From positions 1-5,313 of the forward strand of contig DJWZ01000081.1 of the NCBI GenBank assembly GCA_002449535.1: 5,313 nucleotides of DNA, written 5' to 3'. The notes beneath the pieces were generated by a model. The model did not search any database. It was not told the origin of the DNA and saw nothing but the letters and a program-made list of their open reading frames with translations. The translations under genes were made by a program, and so were the position numbers. The stretch is from Prevotellaceae bacterium UBA7017 (GTDB lineage Bacteria; Bacteroidota; Bacteroidia; Bacteroidales; Bacteroidaceae). Below, in pieces: positions 1 to 5,313 of the stretch (its first letter is position 1; each line of letters opens with the position of its first letter).

Positions 1-461
1 CCCTGTGCGCTGAACTGCTTTACGGCATCAGCCTTGGAGACTTCACGACGTACTACTGCCTCGTCCTTACGAGCCAGTTCGAGCATCTTGTCTTCTATCT
101 TCTTGAAATCGCTCTCCTTAATCATCTCTCCGTTAGGAAGGAGAACGTCATAGAAGAAACCATTCTCGATGGCAGGTCCGAAACCGAACTGTATGCCAGG
201 GAACAGCTCCTGAAGAGCCTCAGCAAGAAGATGGGCAGAGGTATGCCAGAAGGCATGCTGACCCTCTTTGTCTTCAAAGCGATAGAGGGTTATCTTGGCA
301 TCCTCGTTGATAGGACGATTCAACTCTGTTGTCTCACCATTTACACCACATGCAACGCAGTTGCGGGCAAGAGCAGGTGAGATGCTCTCGGCAATCTGCA
401 TACCGGTTACACCATTTTCGTATTCACGGACAGAGCCGTCAGGAAAACTAATTTTTATCAT
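1..461 (-). CDS. thrS: Threonyl-tRNA synthetase, N-terminal part (cut by window edge)
   Basis: Reverse translation from the ATG at 459-461 gives 153 complete residues, open to the window edge. The protein charges tRNA-Thr with threonine in the cytoplasm. Residues 1-62 (MIKISFPDGS onward) look like a TGS domain, with the VNGE motif near residues 40-43. Residue 63 onward begins the editing domain: the HTSAH motif supplies His73 and His77, the HxxxH pair that, in E. coli ThrRS, lies at the same numbers and helps hydrolyse mischarged Ser-tRNA-Thr. GPAIENGFFYDV at 96-107 is another strongly conserved ThrRS stretch. The catalytic core and anticodon-binding domain lie beyond the left edge; full-length enzymes have about 640 residues. 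The start is fixed by the TGS domain beginning right after it. An AGGAA lies only 2 bases before the ATG, too close for a normal ribosome binding site. The start overlaps the small upstream ORF by 14 bases, which suggests translational coupling. Confidence 0.96.
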   Translation of the reverse strand, partial: MIKISFPDGSVREYENGVTGMQIAESISPALARNCVACGVNGETTELNRPINEDAKITLYRFEDKEGQHAFWHTSAHLLAEALQELFPGIQFGFGPAIENGFFYDVLLPNGEMIKESDFKKIEDKMLELARKDEAVVRREVSKADAVKQFSAQ

Positions 462-561
462 TGTTCCTATATATTAATTTATTATTTTGTTTCTTTGCAA
501 GCCACTTCGCTTTACGCTTTTCGTATTCGTCGTGGTGATATTCTAAAAAATTGTCTGCCAT
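448..561 (-). CDS. Small charged protein, 37 residues, overlapping thrS start
   Basis: A short open frame runs from the ATG at 559-561 to a TAG at 448-450. It starts MADNFLEYHHDEYEKRKAKW and continues with a lysine/asparagine-rich tail. It has no signal peptide or membrane segment. The central part (about residues 7-25) is very rich in Asp, Glu, Lys and Arg and could form an amphipathic helix. It begins 9 bases after the DUF4270 stop codon and ends 14 bases inside thrS, so it fills the only gap between those genes. From memory, Bacteroidetes genomes hold many very short proteins beginning MADN(Y/F)LE, some labelled 'dehydrogenase' without good reason; I could not check this. The ordered start, gap-filling position and coding-like composition argue for a real gene, but the length is within the range of chance ORFs. 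Function unknown. A role as a leader peptide for thrS translation is possible but is inference only. Confidence 0.6.
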   Translation of the reverse strand: MADNFLEYHHDEYEKRKAKWLAKKQNNKLIYRNNDKN

Positions 562-570
562 CGCATTACG

Positions 571-2025
571 CTATTTTCGTGAGTAGATGACACTTAGCTT
601 TAAATCATTTTTATTAAGTTTGGTACTTGACATTGACATGTCGTGGGTTACCTTTGTCAGCACCTGTGTAGATGTTGTCGAAACGGTAGAGTAGGTCGTT
701 TCCACAGGAATGAGCACCACCTTGTTCCAGTTTTCAGACACGTTACCAGCCTGTTTCTTTCGGTACAGATTGGAAATGAGAATGGATATGTTGTTGAATG
801 TATATCCGTTAGTCTTTGAGCCGTAAGATGCCAGATAGGTGTTACGGAAGTTTGCCACTTGTTGTTTATCGAAGAAATTATATACGCTGTCAGCAGGTAC
901 CATGAGGAGTGTCTTGGGGACATTGAAAGCATAGTCGTTTATGAATTCATTGTTAACTCGCGGAATGAATAAGCGGGCAGTATTCAGAGTGTCCTGCTCA
1001 TGTCCCGTCATAATGTCCTCCACTGGCAGTTCCAGCTCTGTCCATATTCCGTCAGGTGACTTTATATATGTGCACTGGTCGTTGTTGAGGAGTTTCTGTA
1101 ACTCTGTTTCATCTTGTTCAACGTACGTTCTCTGCACAACCTCTTCCGTTCCTGCAAAGGCGGAGTACATGGGCTGTTCATTGACCTCGCTGACAAAGGC
1201 AACAACAAGTCGCGCTACATATATAGTAGAAATGTTACCTATGCCTCCTGCATGCTTTATATAGAAGCCTGGACAGATTTTCTCTGTAAAATTATATTGG
1301 TTGAGGAAATAATTATGTGTGTCAGGATTGAAGTATTTCCTCATGAGATATGTTCCGTAGTTGTTATATTTTATGGTAGGGTCATCCTTGTCATAAATAG
1401 AATCGTTTAGACCTATGCTGATATAATTTGCAAAGCTGGTTTTAGCACGTTCGGCATCGCTAAAAACATGATTACTGGTGGTATAGGTCATATAGCTATT
1501 GACAGTCCCCTTACCAGTACGAACCATATTAAGTGCTTCTGGATCGAAATCAATATAGTATGTCACACCCTCTTTGTAAGGCTCAGCCATCTCTTTAAGA
1601 TTTACTTTCATGGGTGATAGCGAATCGCCTACAAAAGATTGTATATATAACTCCAACCAACAGGAGTCTGCCTCAACCTGCTTCCATCTGTCGATATTAG
1701 GATTATACTTTTCAGGTTTAATATGGACACTGCGAACTTCTGGGAACTGATTGTCTCCCATGGTACGCAACTGAGTCATATAGTTACATGTGATATAGCA
1801 GTCAGTTTCCAAGTCTTTCATCATACCCAGATAGCCATTCCTGCTACGTGCAAAAACGTTGGAAGCCTTTATGGATTTTGATGATACGGGATAAACAGCA
1901 GCTGTATCGTTAAATGTCTTCTCTATGTCAGTCAGCGATGTACCAATAGTGTCTGTTGACTCGGTACATGAACCTAATAGAAGTATATATATAAAAAGGT
2001 ATAAGGGTATGAAACGCTGTCTCAT
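571..2025 (-). CDS. DUF4270 family lipoprotein
   Basis: A 484-residue protein with a type II signal peptide: MRQR, a hydrophobic stretch at about residues 5-17, then the lipobox LLGSC with the lipidated Cys at 20. It should be exported and anchored in the envelope; the acidic residues just after the cysteine (TESTD) loosely fit Bacteroidetes surface-export signals, but not decisively. The first mature stretch (DTIGTSLTDIE, about 25-35) and the C-terminal block HDMSMSSTKL (461-470), followed by a short beta-like end LSVIYSRK, are what I recognise as DUF4270 hallmarks. Length is normal for the family, whose function is not known. No catalytic motif is visible. A Ser/Thr-rich stretch lies near residues 446-457. 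It begins 14 bases after the GT5-like gene, so the two are probably cotranscribed. Codon use is looser than in mmdA: all three isoleucines in the signal peptide are ATA. The ATG at 2023-2025 is chosen because it gives a standard-length signal peptide. Confidence 0.88.
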   Translation of the reverse strand: MRQRFIPLYLFIYILLLGSCTESTDTIGTSLTDIEKTFNDTAAVYPVSSKSIKASNVFARSRNGYLGMMKDLETDCYITCNYMTQLRTMGDNQFPEVRSVHIKPEKYNPNIDRWKQVEADSCWLELYIQSFVGDSLSPMKVNLKEMAEPYKEGVTYYIDFDPEALNMVRTGKGTVNSYMTYTTSNHVFSDAERAKTSFANYISIGLNDSIYDKDDPTIKYNNYGTYLMRKYFNPDTHNYFLNQYNFTEKICPGFYIKHAGGIGNISTIYVARLVVAFVSEVNEQPMYSAFAGTEEVVQRTYVEQDETELQKLLNNDQCTYIKSPDGIWTELELPVEDIMTGHEQDTLNTARLFIPRVNNEFINDYAFNVPKTLLMVPADSVYNFFDKQQVANFRNTYLASYGSKTNGYTFNNISILISNLYRKKQAGNVSENWNKVVLIPVETTYSTVSTTSTQVLTKVTHDMSMSSTKLNKNDLKLSVIYSRK

Positions 2026-2039
2026 TGTTTGATTTTATC

Positions 2040-2729
2040 CTATACTTTATTATAGAATTCGATATATTTCTTTATGATGTCATCACAGTCAACCTTCTTC
2101 AGAGTCTTCACTTTCGACTCAGAAATATATTGTAACAGATTCTTATTATAAGTGTCGGAAGCGAGAATGATGCCATTAGAGTTGTCGATGGCTGACTGTG
2201 CCGTCTTTATAGAATCTTTCTCAAAAAGGGTGGTGATGACTTTTGCATGATTTACGACTGGTTCGTCTGCATAAAGTTTTTTTAGCAGGTATGGCACCTG
2301 ATGAGTTATGGTTCCCTGACAATGGATGATATCAGGACTCCATCTCAACTTCTTTACGGTTTCAATGACACCGCGTGCAAAGAATTCTGCATATATTCCA
2401 CTTTTTGAACGAGACTTCTTGATATTCTTCTTACCATAAAGTTCTTCGTTGTCAATGAAATATACCTGTGCCTTTGAACCAACGATGCTTGCAACCTTGA
2501 TGAGCAATGGAAGGTCGAGGTTACCAATAGAGATATTGATACCAGAGAGGCGTATTACCTCATGAAGCTGACCGCGTCGCTCATTGATGATACCCCATCG
2601 CGGCATAAAGGTGCGGGTTTCGAAACCCGCATCCTGCATGCCACAAGAGTTTTCTTTACACATTATAGACATTGGCGTCTCTTCTACATAAGGCGCAATG
2701 TCTTGATTTATAAAAAGAATCTTTTTCAT
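2040..2729 (-). CDS. GT5 glycogen/starch synthase-like protein, N-terminal domain only
   Basis: A 229-residue cytoplasmic-looking protein resembling the N-terminal Rossmann half of glycogen/starch synthase (GT5 family). It opens MKKILFINQDIAPYVEETPM, followed by RTFMPRWG (39-46), INERRGQLHEVIRLSGINI (48-66), VYFIDNEELYG (89-99) and SPDIIHCQGT (131-140). Bacteroides has similar short proteins of about 270 residues annotated as glycogen synthase, so this one is short even for that group. Typical GlgA has about 480 residues in two domains; the C-terminal sugar-nucleotide-binding half is absent here. The KxGGL motif that should lie near residues 15-20 is replaced by VEETPM, and the usual HxHxW site reads HCQGT, losing the second His and the Trp. 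I infer it is unlikely to make glycogen alone; a regulatory, binding or assembly role is possible. It begins 12 bases after mmdA and ends 14 bases before the DUF4270 lipoprotein gene. There is no sign of frameshift: the next frame is a complete unrelated gene. Confidence 0.8.
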   Translation of the reverse strand: MKKILFINQDIAPYVEETPMSIMCKENSCGMQDAGFETRTFMPRWGIINERRGQLHEVIRLSGINISIGNLDLPLLIKVASIVGSKAQVYFIDNEELYGKKNIKKSRSKSGIYAEFFARGVIETVKKLRWSPDIIHCQGTITHQVPYLLKKLYADEPVVNHAKVITTLFEKDSIKTAQSAIDNSNGIILASDTYNKNLLQYISESKVKTLKKVDCDDIIKKYIEFYNKV

Positions 2730-2741
2730 TAAAGGTTGTTT

Positions 2742-4307
2742 TTACATTGGTATGCATCCGTGCTTCTTTGCCGGGAGATGCTGCTGCTTTGTTTGCAACT
2801 GTGCCAATGCACGGCAGATACGGAAGCGAGTATTACGAGGCTCGATGACATCATCGATATATCCATATTTCGCTGCCTGATAAGGATTAGCGAAAAGGTC
2901 AGAGTATTCTTTTTCTTTCTCAGCAAGGAATGCTTTAACGTCACCACCTTCTTCTTTTACCTGCTTTGCACCCTTTGCCTGAAGTACGGCAACGGCACCT
3001 GCTGCACCCATAACAGCTATCTCTGCTGAAGGCCATGCAAAGTTGATGTCAGCACGCAACTGCTTACAGCCCATCACGATGTGTGAGCCACCATAGCTCT
3101 TACGAAGGGTTACAGTAACCTTGGGCACAGTAGCCTCACCATAAGCATAGAGAAGTTTTGCACCGTGAAGGATTACGGCATTGTATTCCTGACCTGTTCC
3201 TGGGAGGAAGCCAGGAACGTCAACAAGTGAGACAATAGGAATATTGAAGGCATCACAGAAACGTACGAAACGAGCACCCTTACGAGAAGCATTAACATCA
3301 AGTACTCCAGCATATGCGGAAGGCTGATTGGCAACAATTCCTACTGACTGGCCATTGAAACGTGCAAAACCAATGATGATGTTCTTGGCAAACTTAGGTT
3401 GTACTTCAAAGAACTCACCTTCATCGGTAATGGCACTGATGACCTTATACATATCATAAGCCTGGTTAGGATCTTCTGGAATAATCTCGTTCAGAGAGTC
3501 ATCAAGACGATCGATAGGGTCTGTGCAAGCTACGCGAGGTGTCTCCTCCATATTGTTAGAAGGAATATAAGACATCAGGGTCTTAATCATCTCAATTCCC
3601 TCTTCCTCGGTTTTTGCTGTAAAATGTGTGACACCAGACTTTGAACCGTGAACAGAAGCACCACCAAGATGCTCTGCATCAATGTCTTCACCTGTAACTG
3701 TCTTTACTACTGCAGGACCTGTGAGGAACATATATGACGTACCTTCCATCATCAGTGTGAAGTCGGTAAGAGCAGGAGAATAAACAGCACCACCGGCACA
3801 AGGACCATATATCATAGATATCTGTGGAATGACACCAGAGGCAAGGATGTTGCGTTCGAATATCTCACCATAGCCGGCAAGGGCATCGATACCCTCCTGG
3901 ATACGAGCACCACCAGAGTCATTGATACCAATGACTGGAGCTCCCATTGTCATTGCCATATCCATTACCTTACAGATTTTCTCAGACATTGTCTTTGAAA
4001 GAGAACCACCGTTTACGGTAAAGTCCTGTGCAAAGACATATACCAATCTGCCATCGATGGTGCCAGAACCTACTACGACACCATCTCCGAGGTATTGCTT
4101 CTTCTCCATGCCGAAGTTTGTGCAGCGGTGGAGCTTGAACATGTCATATTCTTCAAATGAACCTTCATCGAGAAGTAGTGCTATTCTCTCACGAGCGGTA
4201 TATTTGCCACGTGCATGTTGCTTCTCAATAGCTTTTTCGCCACCACCGAGACGTGCTGTTTCGCGGTTCTCGATGAGCTTCTTTATTTTGTTTGCTTGTA
4301 TTGACAT
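2742..4307 (-). CDS. mmdA: Methylmalonyl-CoA decarboxylase / propionyl-CoA carboxylase carboxyltransferase subunit
   Basis: A 521-residue acyl-CoA carboxyltransferase, near the usual 510-520 for the PccB/MmdA family. It moves a carboxyl group between methylmalonyl-CoA and protein-bound biotin, giving propionyl-CoA in the decarboxylase direction. Both halves of the crotonase-like fold are visible. The N-domain has NDSGGARIQEG (129-139) and GPCAGGAVYSPAL (168-180), whose GG pair forms an oxyanion hole. The C-domain has VDVPGFLPGTGQE (362-374), RKSYGGSHIVMG (402-413) with its own GG pair, and FAWPSAEIAVMGAAGAV (423-439). The C-terminus GCIPM resembles the NIPL-type end of the family. Ile410 occupies the position that sets acyl-CoA preference in Streptomyces homologues, where PccB has Asp. 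Epimerase and Na+-pump genes just upstream favour the decarboxylase role over propionyl-CoA carboxylase. The biotin carrier is not in the window. The start at 4305-4307 gives the expected family N-terminus (NKIKKLIENRETARLGGG). Confidence 0.94.
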   Translation of the reverse strand: MSIQANKIKKLIENRETARLGGGEKAIEKQHARGKYTARERIALLLDEGSFEEYDMFKLHRCTNFGMEKKQYLGDGVVVGSGTIDGRLVYVFAQDFTVNGGSLSKTMSEKICKVMDMAMTMGAPVIGINDSGGARIQEGIDALAGYGEIFERNILASGVIPQISMIYGPCAGGAVYSPALTDFTLMMEGTSYMFLTGPAVVKTVTGEDIDAEHLGGASVHGSKSGVTHFTAKTEEEGIEMIKTLMSYIPSNNMEETPRVACTDPIDRLDDSLNEIIPEDPNQAYDMYKVISAITDEGEFFEVQPKFAKNIIIGFARFNGQSVGIVANQPSAYAGVLDVNASRKGARFVRFCDAFNIPIVSLVDVPGFLPGTGQEYNAVILHGAKLLYAYGEATVPKVTVTLRKSYGGSHIVMGCKQLRADINFAWPSAEIAVMGAAGAVAVLQAKGAKQVKEEGGDVKAFLAEKEKEYSDLFANPYQAAKYGYIDDVIEPRNTRFRICRALAQLQTKQQHLPAKKHGCIPM

Positions 4308-4346
4308 AATTTATTAGTGCTTTACATCTTATAGATTATAATATGC

Positions 4347-4757
4347 TTACTTCTTGGGCTCACAGAGTTCTGTCAGGATTCCTGCTGTGAATTTAGGATG
4401 TAAGAAACCTATCATCATGTTCTCTGCACCTGGACGTGGAGCCTTGTCGATAAGACGTATTTCTTTTGACTCACACTCGAGAAGAGCCTCCTGAACACCA
4501 TCTTCAACAGCGAATGCTACATGATGAACACCCTTGCCACCATTTTCAAGCCATTTTGCTACAGCTGATTCAGGAGATGTTGGCTCCAAAAGTTCCAACT
4601 TAACTTCTCCGACCTTTAGAAAAGCTGTCTTAACTTTTTGGTCTTCTACTTCTTCAACTGCATAACATTTAAGTCCGAGGACATTCTCGAAAAATGGGAG
4701 TGCATCTTCGATGCTCTTAACACCTATTCCCAGGTGGTCAATTCTTGAAATTTTCAT
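4347..4757 (-). CDS. mce: Methylmalonyl-CoA epimerase
   Basis: A 136-residue protein of the vicinal oxygen chelate (VOC) superfamily, the usual length for this enzyme. It interconverts (R)- and (S)-methylmalonyl-CoA, linking the B12-dependent mutase to the decarboxylase or carboxylase. It has two beta-alpha-beta-beta-beta modules. The first opens with RIDHLGIGVKSIEDALPFFE (5-24), giving metal ligand His8; the VKLELLEP stretch (52-59) holds the probable second ligand at Glu55. The second opens with GKGVHHVAFAVED (74-86), giving a ligand among His78/His79. FLHPKFTAGILTEL (118-131) carries Glu130, the expected last ligand and catalytic base. The acidic patch EEVED (35-39) probably supplies the second catalytic glutamate. 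Ligand assignments come from family knowledge and visual alignment, so individual numbers may shift by one. It lies 48 bases after the oadB-type gene and 39 bases before mmdA, in an arrangement that makes the epimerase role nearly certain over other VOC enzymes. Confidence 0.95.
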   Translation of the reverse strand: MKISRIDHLGIGVKSIEDALPFFENVLGLKCYAVEEVEDQKVKTAFLKVGEVKLELLEPTSPESAVAKWLENGGKGVHHVAFAVEDGVQEALLECESKEIRLIDKAPRPGAENMMIGFLHPKFTAGILTELCEPKK

Positions 4758-4805
4758 TTTTGTATATTTTTTAGTTGTTATTCTTTAATATATATGAAAT
4801 AGTTC

Positions 4806-5313
4806 TTATGACAGGAATCCAAGCAGGGCACCTGCTGCAACGGCAGAACCTATGACTCCGCCAACGTTTGGTCCCATGGCATGCATGAGGAGGAAGTTGT
4901 GGCGATCATATTCAAGTCCAAGGTTGTTGGAAATACGTGCTGCCATAGGAACGGCACTTACACCTGCATTACCTATAAGTGGGTTGATTTGATTATCTTT
5001 TGACAGGAACAAGTTCATCAACTTCACGAATAATACACCACTGGCTGTTGCAATGATGAAAGCAAGAGCACCAAGGAAGAAAATCTTGATAGTATCTATT
5101 GTGAGGAATACACTTGCCTGTGTAGAGCAACCAACAGTAAGACCGAGGAGTATCACGATAGCATTGTTCAAAGCATTTGTTGCTGTCTTTGCCAGACGGT
5201 CGGTCTTTCCGCTTTCCTTGAGAAGATTGCCGAAGAAGAGCATACCCAACAGAGGAAGTCCAGAAGGAACGATGAAGGTTGTCAGAAGCAGTCCGATAAT
5301 AGGGAAGAGGATT
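4806..5313 (-). CDS. oadB: Sodium-pumping decarboxylase beta subunit, C-terminal part (cut by window edge)
   Basis: The frame is open to the right edge and ends at a TAA at 4806-4808, giving 168 complete residues of a family that usually has about 400 or more. The visible part starts ILFPIIGLLLTTFIVPSGLP, so any start codon inside the window would be artefactual. This integral membrane subunit (OadB/MmdB/GcdB) decarboxylates carboxybiotin and couples it to Na+ export. Hydrophobic segments lie at about residues 1-30, 49-63, 76-103 and 148-167 of the fragment. The signature INPLIGNAGVSAVPMAAR holds the Asn and Ser nine residues apart that match Asn373 and Ser382 of Klebsiella OadB, both implicated in Na+ binding or transport; they fall at about 110 and 119 here. 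The third key residue, Asp203, would lie outside the window. DRHNFLLMHAMGPNVGGVIG is the conserved C-terminal block. Adjacent mce and mmdA suggest methylmalonyl-CoA as substrate, so mmdB is an equally fair name. Confidence 0.94.
   Translation of the reverse strand, partial: ILFPIIGLLLTTFIVPSGLPLLGMLFFGNLLKESGKTDRLAKTATNALNNAIVILLGLTVGCSTQASVFLTIDTIKIFFLGALAFIIATASGVLFVKLMNLFLSKDNQINPLIGNAGVSAVPMAARISNNLGLEYDRHNFLLMHAMGPNVGGVIGSAVAAGALLGFLS

Larger units (their letters stand above)
1..5313 (-). other. Probable co-transcribed gene run, oadB to thrS
   Basis: Seven genes run in one direction with gaps of 48, 39, 12, 14 and 9 bases and one 14-base overlap. The gaps are AT-rich. In the gaps I searched by eye for the Bacteroides promoter pattern TAnnTTTG on the minus strand and found none, and no GC-rich hairpin followed by a T-run. 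The right three genes share a pathway; the link of the GT5-like, DUF4270, small ORF and thrS genes to them may be only transcriptional. An internal promoter within a coding region cannot be excluded. Confidence 0.5.

Noticed and set aside
295..477. A 60-residue plus-strand open frame opposite thrS.
   Set aside because: It is antisense to the clear TGS domain of threonyl-tRNA synthetase and shows no protein-like features.
941..1410. Two overlapping plus-strand open frames opposite the DUF4270 gene.
   Set aside because: They lie antisense to a complete lipoprotein gene, have Ser/Cys-rich or otherwise incoherent sequences, and resemble no family.
2729..3029. Short frames on both strands over the 3' end of mmdA.
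   Set aside because: The conserved mmdA C-terminus explains the region; these frames are low-complexity shadows.
3389..3396. A TAnnTTTG match (TAAGTTTG) on the minus strand inside mmdA, as a possible internal promoter.
   Set aside because: No TTTG lies at the proper upstream distance; the nearest is about 10 bases away rather than about 20, so it is probably chance in coding sequence.
3922..4317. A 131-residue plus-strand open frame opposite the start of mmdA.
   Set aside because: It is a shadow of a strongly conserved coding region and has no recognisable domain.
4328..4342. AT-rich inverted repeat (TTATA-gat-TATAA) between mce and mmdA, as a terminator or operator.
   Set aside because: The stem is only five A/T pairs with no T-run after it, as expected by chance in an AT-rich gap.
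5247..5249. TTG as the start codon of a 147-residue protein.
   Set aside because: The frame stays open and reads as conserved OadB sequence from here to the window edge, so this is an internal leucine codon.

Overview
The window looks like a piece of a Bacteroidales chromosome, most likely Prevotellaceae or a close relative. The reasons are a DUF4270-type lipoprotein, a short glycogen-synthase-like protein of the kind seen in Bacteroides and Prevotella, AT-rich gaps without clear Shine-Dalgarno sequences, and a methylmalonyl-CoA epimerase/decarboxylase set typical of propionate-forming gut Bacteroidetes. This placement rests on recognised families and remembered gene neighbourhoods, not on a database search.

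Everything supported is on the minus strand, so transcription runs from the right edge to the left edge. In that order: the C-terminal part of a sodium-pumping decarboxylase beta subunit (oadB/mmdB type, cut by the right edge); methylmalonyl-CoA epimerase (mce); the carboxyltransferase subunit of methylmalonyl-CoA decarboxylase or propionyl-CoA carboxylase (mmdA); a 229-residue protein like the N-terminal half of a GT5 glycogen/starch synthase; a 484-residue DUF4270 lipoprotein; a 37-residue charged small ORF at 448-561; and the start of threonyl-tRNA synthetase (thrS, cut by the left edge). The gaps are 48, 39, 12, 14 and 9 bases, and the small ORF overlaps thrS by 14 bases. I see no convincing terminator or Bacteroides-type promoter (TTTG / TAnnTTTG) in any gap, so read-through over the whole stretch is plausible.

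The right half is one metabolic unit. The epimerase interconverts (R)- and (S)-methylmalonyl-CoA, the carboxyltransferase moves the carboxyl group to biotin and yields propionyl-CoA, and the membrane beta subunit decarboxylates carboxybiotin while exporting Na+. This is the last part of the succinate-to-propionate route. The biotin carrier and the small membrane anchor subunit are not in the window. The left half pairs a probably non-catalytic glycosyltransferase-like protein with an envelope lipoprotein, both of unknown job, followed by a translation gene.

I found no RNA genes, mobile elements, CRISPR array or large repeats, and no stretch over 300 bases lacks a gene. The points most worth a second look are the degenerate GT5 half-protein linked to the DUF4270 lipoprotein, the small ORF overlapping thrS, and the isoleucine at the known acyl-CoA specificity position of MmdA. 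I see no clear evidence of an entirely new system.
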